Part shown: positions 8,336 to 14,543 of the stretch, piece after piece | Position numbering within the stretch: position 1 is the stretch's first letter | Layout of the letters: the number at the start of each line of letters is the position of its first letter | Source of the DNA: Desulfobacteraceae bacterium UBA5616 | GTDB taxonomy: Bacteria; Desulfobacterota; Desulfobacteria; Desulfobacterales; UBA5616 | Assembly: GCA_002423615.1 (NCBI GenBank) | Contig: DIKO01000119.1 | Span: forward strand, 1 to 27,461 | Length of the DNA: 27,461 nt | Reading direction: 5' to 3' | Notes under the pieces: model-generated | What the model was told of the DNA's origin: nothing | Database searches by the model: none | What the model saw: the letters and a program-made list of their open reading frames with translations, nothing else | Position numbers and translations under genes: made by a program

Positions 8336-8548
8336 ATGCATAAATTTTCGATTTTGTTCTTAATGGCCATCATGATCGTTTTTCCAAACTGCACACGGCA
8401 CAGAATCGAGGTTGCCCCGGTCGAGATCAAGCCCATCCATATCACCATTGACGTCAATGTCAAAATCGACAGAGCCCTGGATGACTTTTTCGGCGACATC
8501 GATAAGGAGGCCGAAACCCTTGTTGAAACCCCGGCTTCAGGAAAATAA
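8336..8548 (+). CDS. ynbE: YnbE-family small outer-membrane lipoprotein
   Basis: A 70-residue protein: short hydrophobic leader, a cysteine at position 19, then TRHRIEVAPVEIKPIHITID and VNVKID. This follows the E. coli YnbE layout closely (Cys, RIEVA, then a strand ending in NVKIE). Two ATGs are available; the second (8336) is five bases from GGAGG and is preferred. The residues before the cysteine (V-F-P-N) depart from the usual lipobox, where Ala or Gly is expected next to Cys, so lipidation is likely by homology and not by motif. In E. coli YnbE extends the beta-groove of YdbH at the outer membrane. It follows ydbH by 28 bases. Confidence 0.8.
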   Translation: MHKFSILFLMAIMIVFPNCTRHRIEVAPVEIKPIHITIDVNVKIDRALDDFFGDIDKEAETLVETPASGK

Positions 8549-8575
8549 GCCAGCCCTAAAATAAGGAGACAAAAC

Positions 8576-8965
8576 ATGAAACCTAAAATCCTGCTAATTC
8601 TGTTATCCATAGTCCTGCTTTCCGGAATCATCTCCAGCGCGGTTGATATTGCCGACGCACAGGATACCCAGGAGGGCATCAAAGACCGAATGAAAAACCG
8701 TCTGTCCACGATTATATCGCTTAAGAAGCAAGGCATCATCGGGGAAGACAACAAGGGATTTCTACAGTTTGTGGGCAGCGTCCGCGAAAATGTGGAAATC
8801 GTTAACGCTGAAAACACCGATCGGAAAATCGTCTATGACGCCATTGCCAAGAACCAGGGCGCCACACCCGATGTAGTGGGAACCCGCCGGGCTCTTCAGA
8901 TTGCCGAAAATGCCGAACCCGGTGACTGGCTTCAGGATGTGAACGGAAAATGGTATCAAAAATAA
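8576..8965 (+). CDS. ydbL: YdbL-family (DUF1318) periplasmic protein
   Basis: A 129-residue secreted protein. A hydrophobic signal peptide (about residues 4-27, ending near ADAQ) precedes a helical domain (MKNRLSTIISLKKQGIIGED, then NAENTDRKIVYDAIAKNQG). The C-terminus GDWLQDVNGKWYQK matches the E. coli YdbL ending (GEYVQGINGKW). It starts 27 bases after ynbE with an AAGGAG site. In E. coli YdbL appears to keep YdbH and YnbE from assembling wrongly. The conserved order here supports the same function. Confidence 0.85.
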   Translation: MKPKILLILLSIVLLSGIISSAVDIADAQDTQEGIKDRMKNRLSTIISLKKQGIIGEDNKGFLQFVGSVRENVEIVNAENTDRKIVYDAIAKNQGATPDVVGTRRALQIAENAEPGDWLQDVNGKWYQK

Positions 8966-9033
8966 GTGGATCCGGCGATTAAGGACAACAGGCGCCTGTG
9001 AAACGAACCGGGCAAATTACAGGAACGGTTGAT

Positions 9034-9951
9034 ATGAAAACACTTTTATCCACCAAAGAAGCGGCACAGTTTCTGGATGTTAACGAAAAAATGATCTATA
9101 CCCTGGTTGCTGAAAAAGGGCTTCCGGCAACAAAAGTTACGGGGAAATGGCTTTTCCCCAAACATCTGGTAGAACAATGGATTGAAACCAACACCATAAA
9201 CTATCCCGCTGCCGTCGGCCATCTGCCTCCCTATGACGGGGTGCTGATCATCACCGGCAGTAACGATCCGCTTCTGGAAAAAGCGATTTCCCTTTTCAAC
9301 CGCATTCATCCCGATCATATTGCTGTTTTCGGCAACCTCGGCAGTATGGGCGGAATCAAGGCCCTTCGGCAAAATCTCTGCCATATGGCCTCCAGCCATT
9401 TGCTCCAGGACAACGAACAGGAGTACAATTTTGAATTCGCCCGAAAGGAACTGGACAAAGCCCCGGCCATCGTCAATTTTTGCAGAAGAGAGCAGGGGAT
9501 TCTGGTCCAAAAGGGAAATCCGAAAAACATATCCAACATTGGCGATCTTGTCCGCCCCGGCATCAATATCGTCAATCGGGCGGTAGGTACCGGAACCCGG
9601 CTCTTGTTCGATCTGGAGCTCAAAAAGCATGGGATCAGCGGGGATGCCGTCAACGGTTACCATCACGAAGTTGAACGTCATATGGATGTGGGCCTTGAAA
9701 TTCTATCCGGGAAAACCGATGCAGGACCGGGGATACGATATGTGGCATGGCTTCTGGGGCTTGAATTTATCCCTCTTCGCTGGGAGCGCTATGATTTGCT
9801 GGTTTCCAAGGAAAGGTTCTTTGATAAGGGTGTGCAGGTCTTTCTGGGAATATTTCACGAAAAGGCGTTTTACGACATGGCGTCTTCCCTGGAAGGATAT
9901 GATTTAAGTTCAACGGGTAAAATGGTTTTCCAAAACGGCGCCGGTCCTTAA
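9034..9951 (+). CDS. Helix-turn-helix (excisionase-like) regulator with PBP-like substrate-binding domain
   Basis: A 305-residue protein. Residues 1-55 form an excisionase/MerR-like DNA-binding helix-turn-helix (LLSTKEAAQFLDVNEKMIYTLV, then KWLFPKHLVEQWI). Residues about 70-300 form a periplasmic-binding-protein-like fold of the PF12727 type (VLIITGSNDPLLEKAI, then VNRAVGTGTRLLFD and DAGPGIRYVAWLLGLEFIPL). The frame opens at a GTG (8998), but the ATG at 9034 has AGGAA eight bases before it and starts at the domain, so it is chosen. Relatives sense molybdate, tungstate or related ligands and often sit beside ABC transporters. No such transporter is in this window, so the ligand is unknown. A long hairpin terminator follows. 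Confidence 0.85.
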   Translation: MKTLLSTKEAAQFLDVNEKMIYTLVAEKGLPATKVTGKWLFPKHLVEQWIETNTINYPAAVGHLPPYDGVLIITGSNDPLLEKAISLFNRIHPDHIAVFGNLGSMGGIKALRQNLCHMASSHLLQDNEQEYNFEFARKELDKAPAIVNFCRREQGILVQKGNPKNISNIGDLVRPGINIVNRAVGTGTRLLFDLELKKHGISGDAVNGYHHEVERHMDVGLEILSGKTDAGPGIRYVAWLLGLEFIPLRWERYDLLVSKERFFDKGVQVFLGIFHEKAFYDMASSLEGYDLSSTGKMVFQNGAGP

Positions 9952-9960
9952 AGGCCATAT

Positions 9961-10042
9961 GAAAAAAATGCCGGGCGGAGGTCAGGCCCATCCCAACAAT
10001 GGCCCTGGTCCTTACGGTTGCCAGCCGCCCGGCACGTTTTTC
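9961..10042. terminator. Long-loop hairpin terminator after the HTH/PBP gene
   Basis: TGCCGGGCGG (9969-9978) pairs perfectly with CCGCCCGGCA (10025-10034), flanked by an A-run on the left and TTTTT on the right, so it can stop plus-strand transcription. The minus-strand side also ends in T's. The 46-base loop has weaker internal pairing around AGGCCCAT and ATGGCCCT, which is unusual for a simple terminator. Confidence 0.7.
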
Positions 10043-10055
10043 TCATGCCTTTTTT

Positions 10056-10132
10056 TGGGAAATCAGGAAGGGGGGAAACCCCTGCCGGAGATAGGTGCGA
10101 GGGACTCCTGCCGTCCCCTTCCCGATTTCCCA
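10056..10132. repeat. Long imperfect inverted repeat, structured-RNA candidate
   Basis: TGGGAAATCAGGAAGGGG (10056-10073) pairs with the complement at 10115-10132 over 18 positions with a single mismatch. The 41-base interior can form its own small helices, such as GGAG with CTCC. The strand and role are unknown. I could not match it to a riboswitch class by eye. Confidence 0.6.
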
Positions 10133-10166
10133 TGGATGCTCCCCTGCCGGTATTCAGGGGATCCAT
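10132..10166. repeat. Interrupted hairpin next to the orphan terminator
   Basis: ATGGAT with CCCCTG on the left pairs with CAGGGG and ATCCAT on the right around an eight-base loop, with a three-base bulge on the left arm. It touches both the long inverted repeat and the terminator that follows the orphan riboswitch. Confidence 0.55.
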
Positions 10167-10203
10167 AAAAAAAGCCCTTCAAGCAAAATCTGCTTGAAGG
10201 GCT
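10166..10203 (-). terminator. Strong intrinsic terminator of the orphan cobalamin-riboswitch transcript
   Basis: On the minus strand a perfect 13-bp stem (arms 10191-10203 and 10173-10185) with a five-base loop is followed by seven T's. On the plus strand no T-run follows the stem, so the direction is clear. It begins 27 bases after the stop codon of the 17-codon frame. Confidence 0.85.
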
Positions 10204-10230
10204 GCACCCAGCTTTCTTGGCCCGTTCAAA

Positions 10231-10284
10231 TCACCAGATCCTCCGTTTGCCCGCGGAAGGAAAGGACTTGTCTAAAAGTCCCAT
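10231..10284 (-). CDS. Putative 17-aa ORF under the cobalamin riboswitch
   Basis: The frame reads MGLLDKSFPSAGKRRIW and stops at TGA (10231-10233). The ATG at 10282-10284 has a GGAG site nine bases upstream, immediately after the riboswitch core. A hairpin GGACTT/AAGTCC (10264-10281, six-base loop) sits directly after the start codon, in codons 2 to 7, and could be part of the expression platform. No longer frame exists before the terminator. I do not recognise the peptide. It might be a leader peptide, a small protein, or chance. Coding is not proven. Confidence 0.35.
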   Translation of the reverse strand: MGLLDKSFPSAGKRRIW

Positions 10285-10294
10285 GGTGTTTTTC

Positions 10295-10468
10295 TCCAGG
10301 CAGGTCTTCTGGCTCCCCCTCGTTTTCAGCGGCCTTCCCATCTTATCACTTCAAAACAGTGGCACGATTTGCCGAAAACGTTTTTCATTTCTCAATGCAA
10401 GGGGTTACAGCGGCGGGACCGCTCCCGATTTGAACGGGATTCCCTCTTCGGCCGCAAGCGGCACCTAA
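10295..10468 (-). ncRNA. Cobalamin (AdoCbl/B12) riboswitch
   Basis: Read on the minus strand, the parts come in the known order. P2 is GGTGCCGCTTGCGGCC. Next come GAAGAGGGAATCCCG with the P3 arm, AGCGGTCCCGCCGCTGTAA (P4), the B12-box GCCACTG (10357-10363), GGGAAGG, and the closing CCAGAAGACCTGCC. These are the hallmark segments of the cobalamin riboswitch. The class normally represses B12 synthesis, uptake or B12-independent isoenzyme genes when cobalamin binds. Here no such gene lies downstream: only a 17-codon frame and a terminator. The dsr genes end upstream of it and have their own terminator, so it does not control them in cis. Confidence 0.93.
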
Positions 10469-10477
10469 AGTAAGTAT

Positions 10478-10507
10478 TATTTACAAAAAAATCGGCTTTA
10501 TTGTCAA
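10478..10507 (-). promoter_or_regulatory. Candidate promoter of the orphan riboswitch transcript
   Basis: On the minus strand TTGACA (10502-10507), a perfect -35 box, lies 18 bases before TAAATA (10478-10483), with the riboswitch starting about 10 bases further on. It sits after the dsrP terminator, supporting an independent transcript of about 300 nt. Confidence 0.5.
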
Positions 10508-10528
10508 GGACAATTTTCACTATTAAAA

Positions 10529-10558
10529 AAGGGCGCTCCGAAAAAACGGAGCGCCCTT
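10529..10558 (-). terminator. Terminator of the dsrMKJOP operon
   Basis: A perfect 12-bp stem (10529-10540 with 10547-10558) with an A6 loop, followed on the minus strand by a T-rich run. It lies 25 bases after the dsrP stop codon. Confidence 0.85.
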
Positions 10559-10582
10559 TCAAATTCGAATGTTAAACGGTCC

Positions 10583-11740
10583 TTACCCGGCAACTTCAAT
10601 CTTGACGGATACGGCGATCTTGTAAAGCAGCGTTATCACCAAAGCGCCGATGCCGTATACCCCAACAGCAATAGCGACCTCGGGAACCGTGGGAATGTAC
10701 TCATGCACCTGGTGCATGGGGTTGGGCACGAAACCCCCGGAAATCATACCCATGCCCTTATCGATCCAGGCGCCCACGAAGACCACTATGCAGGCTACGG
10801 CCAAAACACCCTCGTTTTTACGCGTTATGGGATTGACCAGAAGAACAATGCCGGTGACCATGAGGATCATGGAAGCCCACATCCAGGGGACGTAAGCGCC
10901 GTGACCGTGAAGACCGACGAAAAGGTACTTCAAGTGGTCCGTATGCTCGGGAATGGCGCTGTAAAACGCCACAAACACTTCGCACAGGAAAAAGAAGATG
11001 TTCAGGCAGATCGCGTATGCAACGATTTTCGCCAAAGCTTGGATCTGTTCTTTGCCGGGATCGAATTTGGTGATTTTCCGGATCACCATGCATAAAAGAA
11101 TCAGCAGTGCCGGACCGGCGGCAAACGCCGAAGCCAAAAACCGGGGAGCCAGGATGGCGGTGAGCCAGAATCCTCTTCCAGGAAGACCGCAATACAGATA
11201 GGCCGTTACGGTGTGAATGGAAACGGCCCAGGGAATTGAGATATAGATCAGTGGTTTTGCCCATTTGGGATATTTTGTGCCGTTCCGTTCTGCTTCAAGA
11301 ACATTCCAGCCGATCACGACATTCAACAGCAAATAACCGGAAAGTACTACCGTGTCCCAGAACAAGACGGAATTGGGCGTAGGGTGAAGCATCACGTTGA
11401 AGACCCGCATGGGCTGACCCAGGTCCACCAGGATAAACAGAATACACATGACCACCGAGCCGATGGCCAGGAACTCTCCCAGGATGGTGACCTTGCCGAA
11501 TGCTTTGTAATTGTGAAGGTAATACGGCAGGACCACCATCACCCCCCCGGCGGCGACCCCGACGAGAAAGGTGAAATTGGCGATATAAAATCCCCATGAT
11601 ACATCCCGGCTCATGCCGGTGATTCCCAGACCGAAGCTCAGCTGCCATAGATAGACGCCGAAACCCACGCCGATGACGCCCAATAGGGCTACGATCCAAC
11701 CCCAATACTTTTTATCGCCTTTAAGTGCTAATTCAAGCAT
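10583..11740 (-). CDS. dsrP: DsrP, integral membrane subunit of the DsrMKJOP complex (NrfD family)
   Basis: A 385-residue NrfD/PsrC-type membrane protein with about ten hydrophobic segments, starting at the first one (YWGWIVALLGVIGVGFGVYL). In the DsrMKJOP complex DsrP is thought to exchange electrons with the menaquinone pool and pass them by DsrO and the rest of the complex towards DsrC trisulfide reduction. The start chosen is the ATG at 11738-11740, seven bases after the dsrO stop, with a GAGGT site; the open frame extends a few codons further to a TTG. It is the last gene of the operon and is followed by a strong terminator. The size is normal for DsrP. Confidence 0.93.
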   Translation of the reverse strand: MLELALKGDKKYWGWIVALLGVIGVGFGVYLWQLSFGLGITGMSRDVSWGFYIANFTFLVGVAAGGVMVVLPYYLHNYKAFGKVTILGEFLAIGSVVMCILFILVDLGQPMRVFNVMLHPTPNSVLFWDTVVLSGYLLLNVVIGWNVLEAERNGTKYPKWAKPLIYISIPWAVSIHTVTAYLYCGLPGRGFWLTAILAPRFLASAFAAGPALLILLCMVIRKITKFDPGKEQIQALAKIVAYAICLNIFFFLCEVFVAFYSAIPEHTDHLKYLFVGLHGHGAYVPWMWASMILMVTGIVLLVNPITRKNEGVLAVACIVVFVGAWIDKGMGMISGGFVPNPMHQVHEYIPTVPEVAIAVGVYGIGALVITLLYKIAVSVKIEVAG

Positions 11741-11747
11741 GGCCACC

Positions 11748-12524
11748 TCACACAATGTAGTAGACGCTAGGTCCAGTGCCCAGGGTCTGTTTACGTCTGA
11801 TGGTAAAGTTTTCCTTCAAGACTTCCCGGATCTTGGAATGCGGATCTTCCAAGTCCCCGAATATCAGCGCGCCGTTGGATGCTTCCACACATGCCGGCAT
11901 CTGCCCAACGGCAAGTCTTTCCTCACAGAAATTGCATTTTTCCACAACCCCTTTCATGCGGGTGGGAAATTTTTTATTGGTTTCCGCGATAAAGGGCCGG
12001 GGGTCTCTGAAATTAAAGCTTCTGGAACCATAAGGGCAGGCGGCCATGCAAAACCGGCAGCCGATGCACCGGTGAAAATCCATCTCCACGATACCATCTT
12101 CCCGTTTAAACGTCGCCTTGGTGGGGCATACCCTTACGCAGGGAGGATTTTCGCAATGATTGCAGAGAACCGGAAAGGGCGTATTTTCCACCCGCTCATC
12201 GAGGTATTTGTTCTCCATGGTGGGAAAGGCGTTGTGATAGGCCTCCTCCCAGATCCATTTGATCTCATGGTTTTTATTTCCCAGTTCCGGTACGTTGTGG
12301 ATCTTGTGGCACGCCTGGACCATGGGTTTGATGTCCTCGGAGGTTTTCAGCTTTCGTGTATCGATAACAAGCCCCCAGTGCTTTGCCATCAGAGCGTCTT
12401 TTCCAAGTCGCATCTCCGGCTGCCCGAGGACCTCCGCGGCAAAAACCTTCACTGCGGGAGCCGTTCCCAATCCGACGGCCGAGATACCCGCGATTTTCAA
12501 GAACTCTCGTCTGCTGCGTTCCAT
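11748..12524 (-). CDS. dsrO: DsrO, periplasmic Fe-S subunit with Tat signal
   Basis: A 258-residue ferredoxin-like subunit of the DMSO-reductase beta type. The N-terminus carries a twin-arginine signal, RSRREFLKIAG, followed by a hydrophobic stretch, so it is exported folded. Cysteine groups CNHCENPPCVRVC and CIGCRFCMAAC, a CNFCEERL segment and a later ACVEA cysteine provide ligands for several Fe-S clusters. It links the cytochrome DsrJ and the membrane subunit DsrP on the outer face. The ATG follows AAGGAGA, and the start overlaps the stop of dsrJ (TAATG), indicating translational coupling. Confidence 0.95.
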   Translation of the reverse strand: MERSRREFLKIAGISAVGLGTAPAVKVFAAEVLGQPEMRLGKDALMAKHWGLVIDTRKLKTSEDIKPMVQACHKIHNVPELGNKNHEIKWIWEEAYHNAFPTMENKYLDERVENTPFPVLCNHCENPPCVRVCPTKATFKREDGIVEMDFHRCIGCRFCMAACPYGSRSFNFRDPRPFIAETNKKFPTRMKGVVEKCNFCEERLAVGQMPACVEASNGALIFGDLEDPHSKIREVLKENFTIRRKQTLGTGPSVYYIV

Positions 12525-12913
12525 TACTCTTTCTCCTTCGGATTATCAATATGGCAATCCCAGCAGTAAGGATCCGCCGAAGCATATGTATGGCATCTGT
12601 CACAAAATTCTGCCTTGTTGGAGTGGCAATCCAAACATGTATTGGAAAGACTCATATTGAATTCCTTCCCACTGCTGTTCACATAGACCCTTTTGCCTTC
12701 CCGGACAACGGCATCCCTCCATTCATCGAGAAGCTGCATATGTTCGACCTTCATGTATGCGGTTTCCCGAACACACTCCTTTGCCGCTTTGGCCTGGGCC
12801 GACAGGACCGGCTCGGGCACCGGAGCGGCCTTTCCCATATTCAGCCAGATGGGAACCGTCACGATGGCAACAAAAAGAATTAAACCCGCAATGATTTTAT
12901 GCTTATCATTCAT
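12524..12913 (-). CDS. dsrJ: DsrJ, membrane-anchored triheme cytochrome c
   Basis: A 129-residue protein with an uncleaved N-terminal membrane segment (about residues 7-25) and three c-type haem sites, CLDCH, CDRCH and CWDCH, in the C-terminal third. Cys47 in the KECVRE segment, followed by a MKVEHMQLLDEWRD region, matches the conserved cysteine shown in the Allochromatium vinosum protein to act as an unusual axial haem ligand. The start ATG (12911-12913) lies inside the end of dsrK, nine bases after GGAGG; the open frame runs upstream to 12976, but those residues are the dsrK sequence read in another frame. It takes part in periplasmic electron transfer in the DsrMKJOP complex. Confidence 0.93.
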   Translation of the reverse strand: MNDKHKIIAGLILFVAIVTVPIWLNMGKAAPVPEPVLSAQAKAAKECVRETAYMKVEHMQLLDEWRDAVVREGKRVYVNSSGKEFNMSLSNTCLDCHSNKAEFCDRCHTYASADPYCWDCHIDNPKEKE

Positions 12914-14540
12914 CCGCTTCATCCTCCATTCCCGGCAGCGGTTCACCGCGCAGGTCAGTGGTTCTCTCTTTTTCACCCGGCAGGATCAGGGCATTGGCCA
13001 CCATTTCATGAACACCCGTCACACCCACTTCGGGAACCCAGTATTTCATCAGATCCGGAAATGCGGCCCGGTCAATGGCGCAGATATTGGCCAGCATATT
13101 GACGCCGTATTTTTCATGAACGTGCCGGACGGCGTTGGCCCGGGGAAGTCCGCCGCTCATGCGCAGCTCCATGTCCTCTCCGGCGTTCAGGCCCGATCCG
13201 CTGCCGCAGCAGAAAGTCTGTTCACGTATCGTGTTCGGCGGCATTTCATAAAAATGATTGCAAACATTATTGATAATGTACCTGGGTTCATCAAGGAGCC
13301 CCATGCCCCGGGCCGGATTGCAGGAATCGTGGAAGGTCACTTTGAGGTTGTCGTTACGGCTGGGATCGAGATCCAGTTTCCCGTGCTTGATAAGGTCCGC
13401 AGTGAATTCAACGAGATGGATCATTTTAGTGGATTTGGCATTCTCAAATCTGGTCCCGGTAATGGGTGAAACCGGTTCCTCCAGAAAATCTGCAGGCCCG
13501 TTCATGGTGTCCATATACTGGTGAATCACCCGCCACATGTGTCCGCATTCGCCCCCTATTATCCACTTGACGCCCAGGCGTTTGGCTTCCATGTACATCT
13601 TGGAATTGAGCCGTTTCATGGTTTCATGGGAAGTGAAAAACCCGAAATTCCCGCCTTCCGAAGCATAGGTGCTCCAGGTTACATCCAATCCGTATTTTTC
13701 CTTCAGGAAATGGAAAAGGATCAGATATCCCATGCAGTTATAGGTTCCGGGATCGGCGAATACGTCCCCGGATGGCGTGACGAAAAGAATATCAGCACCC
13801 TTTTTGTTGAAATTGGGCTCGACCCGGATGCCGGTGATCTCTTCGATGTCGTCCACGAAGAATTCCAGCATGTCCTTGAAAGCATGGGGCTGGATTCCCA
13901 GATGGTTTCCCGTCCTGTAACAGTTGGCCACCGGTGTTGCGATCCAGTCGATATTGAGCCCCAGAAGATTCAGCAATTCCCTTCCCATAATGGTTATTTC
14001 CGCGGTATCAATGCCGTAGGGGCAGAAAACCGAGCAGCGCCGGCATTCCGAGCATTGAAACAGGTAGTACCACCATTCCTTTAAGACATCCAGGGTCATT
14101 TTCCGCCCCCCGGCCAGGCGTCCCAGGATTTTCCCCGCGGTGGTGAAATCGTTGCGGTAAACCGACCTAAGAAGCTCGGCTCTTAAAACCGGCATGTTCT
14201 TGGGGTCTCCGGTTCCGATGAAGAAGTGACATTTGTCCGCACAGGCTCCGCAGCGGACGCAGATGTCCATGAAAATTTTAAAAGATCTGAAACGTTCCAG
14301 GCGTTCCTTGAACCCGTCATGGAGGATTTGCTGCCAGTTTTCCGGTAGCTTCCAGTCATCTTCCAGGGGATTCCACGGCCTGGCATTGGGAAGGCTCAGA
14401 TATTCGACGCTTTTCGGATTCGACGCGTAACAGTACATCCCCTTTCGGATTTCCACGGGGGTATCCATCCATCCCTTCTGCTTGGGAGGCTTGTGATCGA
14501 TCCCGGATAACAGTTCGACTGATTTCGGAAGGTTTTTCAT
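12906..14540 (-). CDS. dsrK: DsrK, cytoplasmic Fe-S subunit related to HdrD
   Basis: A 544-residue heterodisulfide-reductase-like catalytic subunit. Two ferredoxin clusters are visible: C94, C97, C100, C104 (CVRCGACADKC) and C163, C166, C169, C173 (CSECRRCSVFC). In the C-terminal half the SCNPARGMG and FCCGSGSG segments belong to the CCG-type site that holds the special non-cubane cluster in HdrB/HdrD. DsrK is the proposed site that reduces the DsrC trisulfide in the cytoplasm. A GTG lies one codon before the ATG at 14538-14540; the ATG is better spaced from the GGAG site and is used. The dsrM stop is inside the ribosome site, and the end overlaps dsrJ by eight bases. Confidence 0.95.
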   Translation of the reverse strand: MKNLPKSVELLSGIDHKPPKQKGWMDTPVEIRKGMYCYASNPKSVEYLSLPNARPWNPLEDDWKLPENWQQILHDGFKERLERFRSFKIFMDICVRCGACADKCHFFIGTGDPKNMPVLRAELLRSVYRNDFTTAGKILGRLAGGRKMTLDVLKEWWYYLFQCSECRRCSVFCPYGIDTAEITIMGRELLNLLGLNIDWIATPVANCYRTGNHLGIQPHAFKDMLEFFVDDIEEITGIRVEPNFNKKGADILFVTPSGDVFADPGTYNCMGYLILFHFLKEKYGLDVTWSTYASEGGNFGFFTSHETMKRLNSKMYMEAKRLGVKWIIGGECGHMWRVIHQYMDTMNGPADFLEEPVSPITGTRFENAKSTKMIHLVEFTADLIKHGKLDLDPSRNDNLKVTFHDSCNPARGMGLLDEPRYIINNVCNHFYEMPPNTIREQTFCCGSGSGLNAGEDMELRMSGGLPRANAVRHVHEKYGVNMLANICAIDRAAFPDLMKYWVPEVGVTGVHEMVANALILPGEKERTTDLRGEPLPGMEDEADE

Positions 14541-14543
14541 CAC

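Larger units (their letters stand above)
9952..10582. other. Gene-poor structured region between the HTH/PBP gene and dsrP
   Basis: This 630-base stretch has no ordinary coding sequence. Reading left to right it holds a terminator for the plus-strand gene, two more long hairpins, then a minus-strand unit made of terminator, 17-codon frame, cobalamin riboswitch and promoter, and finally the dsrP terminator. Each is listed separately. Confidence 0.8.

Noticed and set aside
9046..9681. A 211-codon minus-strand frame opposite the HTH/PBP gene
   Set aside because: It is a shadow of a gene with clear domains. It is relevant only as a region that an antisense RNA could cover.
10056..10132. Identity as a molybdenum or tungsten cofactor riboswitch
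   Set aside because: The neighbouring regulator suggested it, but I could not match the conserved segments by eye and no cofactor gene follows.
10095..10468. Plus-strand frames of 69-112 codons across the riboswitch region
   Set aside because: They run through the conserved riboswitch core in the antisense direction and show no domain or start-site support.
10295..10468. The cobalamin riboswitch as a regulator of dsrMKJOP
   Set aside because: The dsr genes lie upstream of the riboswitch on the same strand and end at their own terminator, so cis control is not possible.
11673..12569. A long plus-strand open frame (298 codons) opposite dsrO
   Set aside because: It is a shadow of dsrO, whose Fe-S motifs, Tat signal and tight operon spacing are unmistakable. 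The opposite frame shows no recognisable domain.
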